Shown in pieces: positions 16,044 to 24,759 of a stretch of DNA of 64,000 nucleotides (position 1 is its first letter; every line of letters begins with the position of its first letter). Made by a program: the position numbers and the translations under genes. The notes beneath the pieces are model-generated. The model saw nothing but the letters and a program-made list of their open reading frames with translations, was not told the origin of the DNA and made no database searches. Origin of the DNA: Geodermatophilus sp. DSM 45219 (GTDB lineage: Bacteria; Actinomycetota; Actinomycetes; Mycobacteriales; Geodermatophilaceae); NCBI RefSeq assembly GCF_900104025.1, contig NZ_FNIQ01000001.1:620001-684000 (forward strand), given 5' to 3'.

Positions 16044-17461
16044 GCCCCGGAGGCGCCTTCCGCGCGCGGAAGGCACCCAGCGAGGTCCCGCGCGTGGTGG
16101 TCGCCGCGCCGTCGAGCAACGCGGGGAAGACGTCGGTCGCCACCGGGCTGGTCGCCGCGCTGACCGCCCGCGGGCTGGCCGTCTCCCCGCACAAGGTCGG
16201 CCCGGACTACATCGACCCCGGCTACACCGGCCTGGCCGCCGGGCGGCCCGGGCGCAACCTCGACCCGGTGCTGGTCGGCGAGGAGCGCGTCGTGCCGCTG
16301 TTCCTGCACGGCGCGCGCGACGCGGACGTCGCCGTCGTCGAGGGCGTCATGGGCCTGTTCGACGGCGCGACGCGGCCGGGCCTGGAGCCGGGCTTCGCCT
16401 CCACCGCGCACGTCGCCCGGCTGCTGCGGGCGCCGGTGGTGCTGGTCGTCGACGCGTCGGCCCAGGCGCAGAGCGTCGCGGCGCTGGTGCACGGCTTCGC
16501 CACGTTCGACCCGACGGTGCGCCTCGGCGGGGTGGTGCTCAACCGGGTCGGCAGCGACCGGCACGAGGAGATCCTCCGCGACGCGCTGGGCGGGTCCGGG
16601 GTCCCGGTGCTCGGCGCGGTCCGCCGGCTCACCGAGCTCGGGACGCCGTCCCGGCACCTCGGGCTGGTGCCCGCCGCCGAGCGGTCGGCCGAGGCGCTGG
16701 CCACCGTCGGCCGGCTCGGCGAGGTGGTGGCCGGCGCGGTCGACCTGGACGCCGTCCTGCGGCTGGCCCGCACGGCGCCCGTCCTGGACGCCGTCCCGTG
16801 GGACCCCGCCGCCGAGGTCTCCCGGGTGGAGAGCCGGCCGCGGATCGCCGTCGCCGGCGGCGCGGCCTTCACCTTCGGCTACGCGGAGAACACCGAGCTG
16901 CTCGAGGCCGCCGGCGCCGAGGTGGTGACCGTCGACCCGCTGCGCGACGAGGCCCTGCCCGAGGGCACCGCGGGCCTGGTGGTCGGCGGCGGGTTCCCCG
17001 AGGTGCACGCCGCGGACCTCTCGGCCAACGGGACGCTGCGCGCCGACATCGCCGCGCTCGCCGCCCACGGCGGGCCGGTCGCCGCCGAGTGCGCCGGCCT
17101 GCTCTACCTGGCCCGCAGCCTGGACGGCGTCCCGATGTGCGGGGTCCTGGACACCGACGCGGTGATGTCCGACCGGCTGACCCTGGGCTACCGGGAGGCC
17201 GTCGCGCTCAGCGACTCGGTGCTCGCCCCGGCCGGCACCCGGGTGCGCGGCCACGAGTTCCACCGCACGGTCGCCACCCCCGCCGCCGGGCCCGCACCGG
17301 CCTGGCGGTGGCCCGGTGGCGGGCCGGAGGGGTTCGTCTCGGGCGGCGTGCACGCGTCCTACCTGCACCTGAACTGGGCCGGGTCCCCGGCCATCGCCGA
17401 GCGGTTCGTGGCCGCCTGCGCGGCGACCGTCCGGGAGGGGGCGCGGCATGCACATCGCTGA
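16040..17461 (+). CDS. cobB: Cobyrinate a,c-diamide synthase (CobB/CbiA)
   Basis: The 473-aa enzyme amidates the a and c carboxylates of (hydrogeno)byrinate. An N-terminal DTB-synthetase-like domain carries [19 protein letters not shown] and [19 protein letters not shown]; the C-terminal glutaminase domain has its nucleophile in [12 protein letters not shown] and the His in [13 protein letters not shown]. The first 15 residues ([15 protein letters not shown]) precede the usual start of the fold and are encoded by a 20-bp palindrome (16055-16074), suggesting a repeat that became coding. The end overlaps cbiM by 14 bp. Confidence 0.95.
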   Translation: MSPGGAFRARKAPSEVPRVVVAAPSSNAGKTSVATGLVAALTARGLAVSPHKVGPDYIDPGYTGLAAGRPGRNLDPVLVGEERVVPLFLHGARDADVAVVEGVMGLFDGATRPGLEPGFASTAHVARLLRAPVVLVVDASAQAQSVAALVHGFATFDPTVRLGGVVLNRVGSDRHEEILRDALGGSGVPVLGAVRRLTELGTPSRHLGLVPAAERSAEALATVGRLGEVVAGAVDLDAVLRLARTAPVLDAVPWDPAAEVSRVESRPRIAVAGGAAFTFGYAENTELLEAAGAEVVTVDPLRDEALPEGTAGLVVGGGFPEVHAADLSANGTLRADIAALAAHGGPVAAECAGLLYLARSLDGVPMCGVLDTDAVMSDRLTLGYREAVALSDSVLAPAGTRVRGHEFHRTVATPAAGPAPAWRWPGGGPEGFVSGGVHASYLHLNWAGSPAIAERFVAACAATVREGARHAHR

Positions 17462-18128
17462 GGGGTTCCTGCCGGTGACGCACGCGGTCGGCTGGACGCT
17501 GGCCGCCGCACCCTTCGTCGTCCACGGCGCCCGGCGGGTCGTCGTCGAGGTGCGCGAGCGGCCGGAGAGCACGCTGCTGCTCGGCGCGGCCGGGGCGTTC
17601 ACCTTCGTGCTCAGCGCGGTCAAGCTGCCCTCGTTCACCGGCAGCTCCAGCCACCCGACCGGCACCGGTGCCGGCGCCGTGCTGTTCCGGCCGCCGGTGA
17701 TGGCGCTGCTGGGCACGGTCGTGCTGCTGTTCCAGGCGCTGCTGCTGGCCCACGGCGGGCTGACCACGCTGGGCGCCAACGCGTTCGCCTTCGCCGTGGT
17801 CGGGCCGTGGGCCGGCTACGGGGCCTACCGGTTCACCCGCCGCCTGGGCGGCGGGCTGCTGGCCGGCGTGTTCGCCGCGATGGTCCTCGCCGACCTCGCC
17901 ACCTACGTCACGACGGCGACCCAGCTGGCCCTCGCCCTGCCCGACGCGGAGACCGGGGTCGCCGGCGCGCTGGTCAAGTTCCTCGCGGTCTTCGCGCTCA
18001 CCCAGGTGCCGCTGGCCCTCGGCGAGGGGCTGCTGGGCGTGCTGCTGTTCCGGGCGCTCACCGCCAACGCCCGCCCCGAGCTGGAGCGCCTCGGCCTGCT
18101 GGCACCCGCGCCGGAGCCGGCCAGGTGA
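17448..18128 (+). CDS. cbiM: Cobalt ECF transporter membrane subunit CbiM
   Basis: The 226-aa protein begins [10 protein letters not shown]; the N-terminal Met-His-Ile supplies the metal-binding ligands conserved in CbiM proteins and also fixes the start codon. Further signatures are [25 protein letters not shown] with the second metal-site His, [20 protein letters not shown] and the final hydrophobic helices. It is the substrate-specific subunit for Co(II) uptake, encoded within the B12 operon. Confidence 0.96.
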   Translation: MHIAEGFLPVTHAVGWTLAAAPFVVHGARRVVVEVRERPESTLLLGAAGAFTFVLSAVKLPSFTGSSSHPTGTGAGAVLFRPPVMALLGTVVLLFQALLLAHGGLTTLGANAFAFAVVGPWAGYGAYRFTRRLGGGLLAGVFAAMVLADLATYVTTATQLALALPDAETGVAGALVKFLAVFALTQVPLALGEGLLGVLLFRALTANARPELERLGLLAPAPEPAR

Positions 18129-18430
18129 CCGGATCGAGGCTGGTCACCGCGCTGCTGGTCCTCGGCGTGGTCGCGCTGGTCGCGCTCCCGCTGGTGCTCG
18201 ACGGCGGGACGTCGGAGTTCGCCGGCACCGACGCCGCGGCGGCCGAGCTGGCCGAGGCGCAGGGCGCGCAGCCGTGGTTCGAGTCGGTGTTCTCCCCGTC
18301 GTCGGCCGAGGTGGAGTCGGGGCTGTTCGCGCTGCAGGCCGCGCTCGGCGGCGGCGTGCTCGGCTATGTGCTCGGCCGGCTGCGCGGCCGCCGACTGGCC
18401 GAGCGGGCACGGGAGGACGGCGGGACGTGA
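18125..18430 (+). CDS. cbiN: Cobalt transport protein CbiN
   Basis: The 101-aa protein has two membrane helices ([20 protein letters not shown] and the C-terminal [20 protein letters not shown]) with a periplasmic loop between that contains [13 protein letters not shown] and [10 protein letters not shown], as in CbiN. It associates with CbiM and is needed for cobalt transport. The start GTG overlaps the cbiM stop (GTGA). Confidence 0.93.
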   Translation: MTGSRLVTALLVLGVVALVALPLVLDGGTSEFAGTDAAAAELAEAQGAQPWFESVFSPSSAEVESGLFALQAALGGGVLGYVLGRLRGRRLAERAREDGGT

Positions 18431-18510
18431 GCGAGCTCGCGAGGTCACGCACGGACACGGCAGCGGCGGCCGCCACGGGCCCGACGAGCGCCGGCGAGGA
18501 GAGCCCGTGA
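18427..18510 (+). CDS. 27-codon ORF coupled to both cbiN and cbiQ
   Basis: A short frame starts at a GTG overlapping the cbiN stop (GTGA) and ends at a TGA overlapping the cbiQ start (GTGA). It codes for a hydrophilic 27-aa peptide beginning [18 protein letters not shown]. No family is known. It may only serve to carry ribosomes from cbiN to cbiQ, or the overlap at both ends may be chance. Confidence 0.35.
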   Translation: MSELARSRTDTAAAAATGPTSAGEESP

Positions 18511-19256
18511 GCGGTCTCGCCGTCGACGACGCGGCCTGGGCCAGCGCCTGGCGCCACCGTTCCCCTGCCGACAAGCTGCTGCTCAGTGGCGGGCTCGTGG
18601 TGTGCGCCCTGGTCCTGCCCGCCTGGCCCGGCAGCGTGCTGGTCGGGCTCACCGCGGTCGTCCTCGCCCTCGGCCCGGCGCGGGTGCCGGCCCGCACCTT
18701 CGGCCGGGCGGTGCGCTGGCCGCTGGCGTTCATCGCCGTCGGCGCGCTGACCTCGGTCGTCACCGTCGGCACCGGCGGTCTCGGCTGGGCGCCGGACGCC
18801 ACCGCCCGCGCCGGCTCGCTGGTCGGCTCCGCGCTCGCCGGGAGCGCCGCCGTCCTGCTGCTGGCCACCACCACCCCGATGTCGGACCTGCTGCCGGCCC
18901 TGCGCCGCCTGCGGGTCCCGGCCGCCGTCGTCGAGGTCGCGTCCGTGACCTACCGGCTGCTGTTCGTGCTGCTGGACAGCCTGCGCACCGTCCGCGAGGC
19001 GCAGACCGCGCGGATGGGCTACTCGACCGCCGGCCGCGGCTGGCGCTCGTCGGGCGCGCTGGCCGCCGCGGTGCTCACCCGCTCCTGGGACCGCGCCCGC
19101 CGCATGCAGGAGGGGCTCGCCGGCCGCGGCATGGAGACCGGGCTGCGGGTGCTGCCCGAGGTGCTGCCGTCGTCCCCGGGGTTCCGGGCCGCCACCGTCA
19201 CCGGGCTGGCGGCGCTGGTCTCGCTGAGCCTCGTCGTCGCGGGCGCCGCCGCATGA
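18507..19256 (+). CDS. cbiQ: Energy-coupling factor transmembrane subunit CbiQ
   Basis: The 249-aa protein has five hydrophobic segments and the coupling-helix signatures of EcfT/Cbi[20 protein letters not shown] and [17 protein letters not shown] (the two A-R-G type motifs that contact the ATPase). [20 protein letters not shown] at the N-terminus is also typical. The start GTG 18507 follows GAGGAGAGCCC. It is coupled to cbiO by ATGA. Confidence 0.94.
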   Translation: MSGLAVDDAAWASAWRHRSPADKLLLSGGLVVCALVLPAWPGSVLVGLTAVVLALGPARVPARTFGRAVRWPLAFIAVGALTSVVTVGTGGLGWAPDATARAGSLVGSALAGSAAVLLLATTTPMSDLLPALRRLRVPAAVVEVASVTYRLLFVLLDSLRTVREAQTARMGYSTAGRGWRSSGALAAAVLTRSWDRARRMQEGLAGRGMETGLRVLPEVLPSSPGFRAATVTGLAALVSLSLVVAGAAA

Positions 19257-20092
19257 GCCACCGCACGCTGACCGCCGACGGGCTGGTCGCCGGCTACGAG
19301 CGCGGTCGCCGCGTGCTCGACGGCGCCTCGCTCACCGTCCCGGCCGGGCGCCGGCTCGCGCTGCTGGGCGCCAACGGCTCGGGCAAGACCACCCTGCTGC
19401 GCTGCCTGTCCGGGGCGCTGGAGCCGGTCGCCGGCACGGTCGCGGTGGACGGCGAGCGGCTGCGGCACACCCGCGGCGGCCTGCGGGCCCACCGGCAGGA
19501 GGTCCAGCTGGTGCTGCAGGACCCCGACGACCAGCTGTTCAGCGCCTCGGTCGCCCAGGACGTCTCCTTCGGCCCGCTCAACCTGGGCCTGCCCGAGGAC
19601 GCCGTGCGGGAGCGCGTGGCCGAGGCACTGGACCTGCTCGGCGTCGGGCACCTGGCCGGCCGGCCCACCCACCAGCTGTCCTACGGCGAGCGCAAGCGGG
19701 TCGCGATCGCCGGCGCGGTCGCGATGCGGCCCTGCGTGCTGCTGCTCGACGAGCCGACCGCCGGCCTCGACCCGTCGGCGGTGACCGAGGCGCTGACCGC
19801 GCTGGAGCGGCTCCGGGCGTCGGGTTCGACGGTCGTCATGAGCACCCACGACGTCGACCTCGCGCTGCGCTGGGCCGACGACGTCGCCGTCGTGGTCGAC
19901 CGCGCGGTGGTGCAGGGCGCGCCCGCCGAGGTGCTGGCCGACGACGCGCTGCTCGTCCGCGCCCGCCTGGACCGCCCGTGGGCGCTGACCGTCGGTGCCC
20001 GGCTGCGCGCGCTCGGCCTGCTCCCCGACGGCGCGCTGCCCCGCGACGCCGGCTCGCTGCTGGCCGCGCTGCCCGAGGGGGTGGCCCCGTGA
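19253..20092 (+). CDS. cbiO: Cobalt ECF transporter ATPase CbiO
   Basis: The 279-aa ABC ATPase has Walker [20 protein letters not shown]-loop [27 protein letters not shown] (the CbiO-type D-P-D-D-Q-L-F variant), signature [14 protein letters not shown], Walker [14 protein letters not shown] and the switch His in STHDVDLA. It completes the CbiMNQO cobalt importer. The stop overlaps the next gene (GTGA). Confidence 0.95.
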   Translation: MSHRTLTADGLVAGYERGRRVLDGASLTVPAGRRLALLGANGSGKTTLLRCLSGALEPVAGTVAVDGERLRHTRGGLRAHRQEVQLVLQDPDDQLFSASVAQDVSFGPLNLGLPEDAVRERVAEALDLLGVGHLAGRPTHQLSYGERKRVAIAGAVAMRPCVLLLDEPTAGLDPSAVTEALTALERLRASGSTVVMSTHDVDLALRWADDVAVVVDRAVVQGAPAEVLADDALLVRARLDRPWALTVGARLRALGLLPDGALPRDAGSLLAALPEGVAP

Positions 20093-20430
20093 TCGTCGGC
20101 GTGGGCGCGCGGCCGGGGGTGAGCGCCGCCGAGGTGCTGGTCGCGGTGGACGTCGTCCTGCCCGCCGGCGCCGAGGGCGTGCGGCTGGCCACCCTCGACG
20201 CCCGGGCCGCCGAGCCCGGCCTGGTGGCCGCCGCCGCCGCCCGGGGCTGGCCGCTGACCGGGCACCCCGCGGCCGCGCTGGCCGCCGTCCCGGTGCCGTC
20301 GCCGTCCGCACGGGTGGCCGCCGCCGTCGGGACGCCGTCGGTCGCCGAGGCCGCGGCGCTGCTGGACGGCGGGACGCTGCTGGTGGGCCGCACCGTCGTC
20401 GGCCGGGTGACCGTGGCAGTCGCCTCGTGA
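20089..20430 (+). CDS. CobE/CbiG C-terminal domain protein
   Basis: The 113-aa protein has [19 protein letters not shown] at its start and later [25 protein letters not shown], the signature of the C-terminal domain of cobalt-precorrin-5A hydrolase CbiG and of stand-alone CobE. Only this domain is present; the catalytic N-terminal CbiG domain is absent here. CobE is required in the aerobic pathway for an undefined role. It is translationally coupled to both neighbours. Confidence 0.88.
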   Translation: MIVGVGARPGVSAAEVLVAVDVVLPAGAEGVRLATLDARAAEPGLVAAAAARGWPLTGHPAAALAAVPVPSPSARVAAAVGTPSVAEAAALLDGGTLLVGRTVVGRVTVAVAS

Positions 20431-21503
20431 CCCTCGACCACGACCTGGACCACCACGGGGACGCCGACCTCGCCCCCGGCCTGGTCGACCTCGCGGTCAA
20501 CGTCCGCGCCGGGACACCGCCGCCGTGGCTGCGCGCCGTCCTGCACCGGGCCCTGGACGACGCCGCCGCCTACCCGGACGCCGGCCCCGCCCGCGCCGCG
20601 GTCGCCGCCGCGCACGGCCGTCCCGTCGAGGAGGTGCTGCTCACCGCGGGCGCCGCGGAGGCGTTCACCCTGGTCGCGCGGGCGCTCACGCCCCGCCGGG
20701 CGGTCGTCGTCCACCCGTCGTTCACCGAGCCGGAGGCCGCCCTGCGTGCCGCCGGGCAGCCGGTCGAGCGGCTGCTGCTGGAGCCGCCCGGGTACCGGCT
20801 GCGGGAGGTGCCGGAAGACGCCGACCTGGTGGTGCTCGGCAACCCGACCAACCCGACGTCGGTGCTGCACCCGCACGCCGCCGTGGCCGCGCTGGCCCGC
20901 CCCGGCCGGGTGCTGCTGGTCGACGAGGCGTTCGCCGACACCGTGCCCGGCGAGCCGGAGTCGCTGGCCGGGCGCCGCGACCTCCCCGGCCTGCTCGTGG
21001 TGCGCAGCCTGACCAAGACCTGGGGGCTGGCCGGGCTGCGGGTCGGCTACGCGCTCGGACCGCCGGACCTCCTGGCGGCGCTGGCGGCGCAGCAGCCGCA
21101 CTGGCCGGTGTCGACCCCCGCGCTGGCCGCGCTGGCCGCCTGCACCACGCCGGCCGCCCGGGCCGAGGCCGAGGCGGCGGCGCGGGAGCTGGGGGCGAAC
21201 CGGACCGCGCTGCTGGCCGCGCTGCCGGCGAGGGCCGAGGTGGTCGGGACGCCGCGGTCGTCGTTCGTCCTGCTGCGGGTGCCCGACGGCGCGCGGGTGC
21301 GGGCGGGGCTGCGCGAGCGGGGCTGGGCCGTGCGCCGCGGCGACACCTTCCCGGGCCTGTCCCCCGACCACCTGCGGGTCGCCGTCCGCGATCCGGCCAC
21401 CTCGGTGGCCTTCGCCGCCGACCTCGCTGCCATCCTGGACCGCGCGCTCCCCACGACACCGGCGTCACGGGACCTGCCCCGCATCCCCGAGGAGATCCGC
21501 TGA
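20427..21503 (+). CDS. cobC: Rv2231c/CobC-like PLP-dependent aminotransferase-fold protein
   Basis: The 358-aa class I/II aminotransferase-fold protein begins with the CobC/CobD-like PGLVDLAVNVRAGTPPPWL. It has the PLP Asp region LVVLGNPTNPTSVL, LLVDEAFADTVPGE and the PLP lysine in VVRSLTKTWGLAGLRVGYALG. It resembles threonine-phosphate decarboxylase/CobC proteins linked to the aminopropanol arm of B12. The exact reaction is uncertain in actinobacteria. It is coupled to the CobE gene upstream. Confidence 0.85.
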   Translation: MTLDHDLDHHGDADLAPGLVDLAVNVRAGTPPPWLRAVLHRALDDAAAYPDAGPARAAVAAAHGRPVEEVLLTAGAAEAFTLVARALTPRRAVVVHPSFTEPEAALRAAGQPVERLLLEPPGYRLREVPEDADLVVLGNPTNPTSVLHPHAAVAALARPGRVLLVDEAFADTVPGEPESLAGRRDLPGLLVVRSLTKTWGLAGLRVGYALGPPDLLAALAAQQPHWPVSTPALAALAACTTPAARAEAEAAARELGANRTALLAALPARAEVVGTPRSSFVLLRVPDGARVRAGLRERGWAVRRGDTFPGLSPDHLRVAVRDPATSVAFAADLAAILDRALPTTPASRDLPRIPEEIR

Positions 21504-21511
21504 GCCGCCCC

Positions 21512-22630
21512 ATGACCCCACCCGACGCCACCCCGGCGCCCCCCGCCGCGCCCTTCGCCGGCACCCTGCTGGGCGAGACGATCGCCGCGGTCGCACCGCG
21601 CGACGCCGCAGCCGAGCGCGCCGCCCGCGAGCGGCTGGACCGGATGACCAAGCCGCCGGGCTCGCTCGGCGTGCTCGAGGACGTCGCCGCGCAGCTGGCC
21701 GGCACCGCCGGCACGTGCCCGCCGCCGCTGCCCACGCCGGCCGCGGTCGCGGTCTTCGCCGGCGACCACGGCGTCCACGCCCAGGGCGTCACGCCCTGGC
21801 CGCAGGAGGTCACCGCGCAGATGGTGGCCAACTTCGCCCGCGGCGGTGCGGTGGTGAACGCCTTCGCCGCCCAGCTCGGCGCGGACGTCGTCGTGGTGGA
21901 CGTCGGCGTCGCCACGCCGTACGCCGTCGAGCCCAGCCCCGCGCTGCTGTCGCGCAAGGTGCGGCCGGGCACCGCCGACCTCGCCGTCGGCCCGGCGATG
22001 ACCCTCGACGAGGCCCGGCGCGCGGTGGAGGTCGGCATCGGGGTGGCCACCGAGCTGGCCCGCGAGCACGGCTGCCTGGTCACCGGCGACATGGGGATCA
22101 CCAACACGACCGCGTCGGCGGCGCTGGTCTGCGCGTTCACCGGCGCGAGCCCGGCCGAGGCGACCGGCCGCGGCACCGGGGTCGACGACCCGACGCTGGC
22201 CCGCAAGGTCGACGTCGTCGGTCGCGCGGCCGCCCGCCTGCCGGATCGGCCCGCCACCCCCGAGGCGGCGCTGGCAGCGCTGGCCGAGGTCGGCGGCCTG
22301 GAGCACGCCGCGCTGGCCGGCTTCGTGCTGGGTGCCGCGGCGGCGCGGGTGCCGGTGCTGCTGGACGGCGTGATCGCGGGCTCGGCGGCGCTGGTCGCGG
22401 CGGCGCTGTGCCCGCCGGCGCTGGAGCACGCGCTGGCCGGCCACACCTCCGCCGAGCCGGGGCACGCCATCGCGCTGCGGGCGCTCGGCCTGCGCCCGCT
22501 GCTGGGACTGGACCTGCGCCTCGGCGAGGGCACCGGCGCGCTGCTGGCGCTGCCGCTGGTCGCCAGCGCGGCGCGGGCGCTGCGCGAGGTGGCGACGTTC
22601 GACTCCGCCGGCGTGACCGAGAAGGCGTGA
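21512..22630 (+). CDS. cobT: Nicotinate-nucleotide--dimethylbenzimidazole phosphoribosyltransferase (CobT)
   Basis: The 372-aa enzyme makes alpha-ribazole phosphate for the lower ligand. Motifs are RLDRMTKPPGSLGVLEDVA, AVFAGDHGVHAQGVTPWPQEVT, GDMGITNTTASAAL and the late LDGVIAGSAALVAAAL and GHTSAEPGH segments, with the catalytic Glu near the C-terminus in LRLGEGTGAL. The start ATG 21512 is 8 nt after the previous stop, with GAGGAGA before it. The stop overlaps the next start (TGATG). Confidence 0.95.
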   Translation: MTPPDATPAPPAAPFAGTLLGETIAAVAPRDAAAERAARERLDRMTKPPGSLGVLEDVAAQLAGTAGTCPPPLPTPAAVAVFAGDHGVHAQGVTPWPQEVTAQMVANFARGGAVVNAFAAQLGADVVVVDVGVATPYAVEPSPALLSRKVRPGTADLAVGPAMTLDEARRAVEVGIGVATELAREHGCLVTGDMGITNTTASAALVCAFTGASPAEATGRGTGVDDPTLARKVDVVGRAAARLPDRPATPEAALAALAEVGGLEHAALAGFVLGAAAARVPVLLDGVIAGSAALVAAALCPPALEHALAGHTSAEPGHAIALRALGLRPLLGLDLRLGEGTGALLALPLVASAARALREVATFDSAGVTEKA

Positions 22631-23889
22631 TGCGACCGACCCCCGTCGATCCGGCGAGCGGCGTCGTCTACCCCGTCGGCCTGCGGCTGCTCGACCGGCG
22701 GGTCGTCGTCGTGGGCGGCGGTCAGGTGGCCCACCGCCGCGTGGCCGGCCTGCTGGAGGCCCGCGCCCGGGTCACCGTGGTCAGCCCCGAGGTGACCCCG
22801 GCGCTGGAAGCCCTCGTCGGTCCCGGCGCGGTCGCCTGGGTGCGCCGTCCCTACGAGCCGGGGGACCTGGACGGCGCCTGGTACGCGGTGGCCGCCACCG
22901 ACGACCCGGCGGTCAACGCGGCGGTGGCCGACGAGGCCGAGGGGCTGCGGGTGTTCTGCGCCCGGGCCGACGACCGGGCGGCGTCCAGCGTGTGGACACC
23001 GGCCGTCGGACGCCAGGGCGACCTGGTCGTCGGCGTGCACGGCGGGGGCGACCCGCAGCGCGCGGTCGGCGTCCGGGACGCCGTGGTCGCCGGGTTGACC
23101 GACGGCAGCATCCGCGACCACGCCGGCCGGGAGGTGCCCGGCGGTCGGACCGGCTCGGTGGTGCTGGTCGGCGGCGGCCCGGGCGATCCGGGGTTGATCA
23201 CCGTGCGCGGGCAGCAGGCGGTGTCCCAGGCCGACGTCGTCCTCGCCGACCACCTCGCGCCGCAGTCGCTGCTGGCCTCGCTGCCCGCGGAGGTCGAGGT
23301 CATCGACGCCTCCAAGCTCCCCCGCGGCCGGTACATGGCCCAGGAGCAAATCAACGCGCTGCTGGTCGAGCACGCCCGGGCGGGGAAACGGGTGGTGCGG
23401 CTCAAGGGCGGTGACCCGTTCGTCTTCGGCCGGGGCATGGAGGAGCTCGAGGCCTGCGTGGCCGCCGGCGTCCCGGTGGAGGTGGTGCCCGGCGTGACCA
23501 GCGCGATCGGCGTGCCGGGACTGGCCGGCATCCCGGTCACCCACCGCGGGCTGACCCACGAGTTCGTCGTCGTCTCCGGCCACGTCCCACCGGGTCACCC
23601 GCAGTCGCTGGTCGACTGGGCTGCGCTCGGCCGGCTGCGCGGGACGATCGTCGTCCTCATGGGCGTGGACACCGCCCCGGCGATCGCCGCGGCCCTGGTC
23701 GAGCACGGCCGGGCGCCCGAGACACCGGTGGCCGTCGTCGCCGACGGGTCCACGCCGACGCAGCGCACGGTGCGCACCACGCTGGCCGGCCTGGCGAAGG
23801 CCCTGGCCGACGAGGGCATCCGCCCGCCGGCCGTGTGGGTGGTCGGCGAGGTCGTGCGGCTGACCGCGGAGGCCGGCCAGCGCCGCTGA
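22630..23889 (+). CDS. cobA: Siroheme synthase/uroporphyrinogen-III C-methyltransferase fusion (CysG/CobA)
   Basis: The 419-aa protein has an N-terminal precorrin-2 dehydrogenase domain (about 1-150; VVVVGGGQVAHRRVAGLLEA NAD-binding loop, AATDDPAVNAAVADEA) and a C-terminal SUMT (about 170-415; VVLVGGGPGDPGLITVRG, RLKGGDPFVFGRGMEELEA, VVPGVTSAIGVPGLAGIPVTHRG). The SUMT half makes precorrin-2 for B12 and siroheme; the other half oxidises it. The central part that in CysG also serves ferrochelation is short here. It is the last gene of the riboswitch operon. Confidence 0.94.
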   Translation: MRPTPVDPASGVVYPVGLRLLDRRVVVVGGGQVAHRRVAGLLEARARVTVVSPEVTPALEALVGPGAVAWVRRPYEPGDLDGAWYAVAATDDPAVNAAVADEAEGLRVFCARADDRAASSVWTPAVGRQGDLVVGVHGGGDPQRAVGVRDAVVAGLTDGSIRDHAGREVPGGRTGSVVLVGGGPGDPGLITVRGQQAVSQADVVLADHLAPQSLLASLPAEVEVIDASKLPRGRYMAQEQINALLVEHARAGKRVVRLKGGDPFVFGRGMEELEACVAAGVPVEVVPGVTSAIGVPGLAGIPVTHRGLTHEFVVVSGHVPPGHPQSLVDWAALGRLRGTIVVLMGVDTAPAIAAALVEHGRAPETPVAVVADGSTPTQRTVRTTLAGLAKALADEGIRPPAVWVVGEVVRLTAEAGQRR

Positions 23890-23914
23890 GCCGCCGTCGC
23901 CAGGTGCCGCCGGG

Positions 23915-23930
23915 CGTTCCCGCGGGAACG
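23915..23930. repeat. 16-bp palindrome CGTTCCCGCGGGAACG, copy 1
   Basis: A perfect palindrome between the convergent cobA and M23 genes, 28 nt past the end of the minus-strand M23 gene. Identical copies are at 24734 and 26535. Confidence 0.7.
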
Positions 23931-23958
23931 TCGCGTCGGCCGGGCGCGCGCGTGCTCG

Positions 23959-24639
23959 TCAGGGGCCGGTGGCCGGCAGAGGTTCCACCACCGCGCCCTC
24001 GCCCGGCATCCCCCGTTCCCGGACCTGCGACTGCCGCGTGCGAGGCGGCCACTCGCGGAAGTGCCGGAACGACATGGGCACGCCGCGGGTGACGAACGGG
24101 TCCGCGCGGTCCATGACCTGCAGGTGCACGTGCGGCTGGGTCGAGTTGCCGGAGTTGCCCCACCGGGCGACCTCCTGACCGGCCACCACTTCCTGGCCGG
24201 GCACGACGCGCACCGAGCTCTGCTGCAGGTGCGCCAGGAGTAGGAAGGTGCCGCTCACGGGCAGGTGGACGACCACGTGGTTCCCGGCGACCGCACCCGC
24301 ACCCCGGCGGAGCCGGCCGGCCTGACCCAGCGCGTACGGGACCAGGGCCAGCTGCGAACGCCTCGCCTCGTGGTCGGGCTCGGCGTCGTGCACGTGGACG
24401 ACGGTGCCGTCGTCCGGGGCCAGCACGGGCCGGCCGAAGCCGACGAAGCGCTCCGGCGGCTCGGTGGCGAGGAGGGTCCGCCAGTCGCGGGTGCCCGCGC
24501 TCCGGTGGCGGTCGTCCACGCCGACGAAGTCGATGGCGTAGCGCTCACCGAACAGGTCGACCCCGTGGCTCGGGACGCGCCGCGCCGGGCTGTTCCGGGC
24601 CAGCCACCGGCCCGCGAACGGCAGCGAGATCCCGACCAC
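23959..24639 (-). CDS. M23-family (LytM-fold) peptidase-like protein
   Basis: The 226-aa protein has the M23 fold in its C-terminal half: PVLAPDDGTVVHVHDAEPDH, NHVVVHLPVSGTFLLLAHLQQSSVRVVPGQEVVAGQEVARWGNSGNST and the terminal metal motif PHVHLQVMD. The N-terminal part, PARRVPSHGVDLFGERYAIDFVGV, contains the first conserved His and Asp. There is no clear signal peptide, so either the true start lies upstream or the protein is cytoplasmic. The start is GTG 24639 with GAGGTG upstream. Palindromes flank it on both sides. Confidence 0.82.
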   Translation of the reverse strand: MVGISLPFAGRWLARNSPARRVPSHGVDLFGERYAIDFVGVDDRHRSAGTRDWRTLLATEPPERFVGFGRPVLAPDDGTVVHVHDAEPDHEARRSQLALVPYALGQAGRLRRGAGAVAGNHVVVHLPVSGTFLLLAHLQQSSVRVVPGQEVVAGQEVARWGNSGNSTQPHVHLQVMDRADPFVTRGVPMSFRHFREWPPRTRQSQVRERGMPGEGAVVEPLPATGP

Positions 24640-24733
24640 CTGAGCACCTCACCCAGGTGAGGACTGCTCCTCCGCCACCCCCGGAACACAGCGGTGGCAC
24701 CGCGGCCGGGGTCCTCGCGTGACGCGCTCCCGG

Positions 24734-24749
24734 CGTTCCCGCGGGAACG
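24734..24749. repeat. 16-bp palindrome CGTTCCCGCGGGAACG, copy 2
   Basis: Identical to copy 1 and 10 nt past the 3' end of the minus-strand DUF222-HNH gene. Placement suggests a terminator role. Confidence 0.7.
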
Positions 24750-24759
24750 CGCTGTCGTC

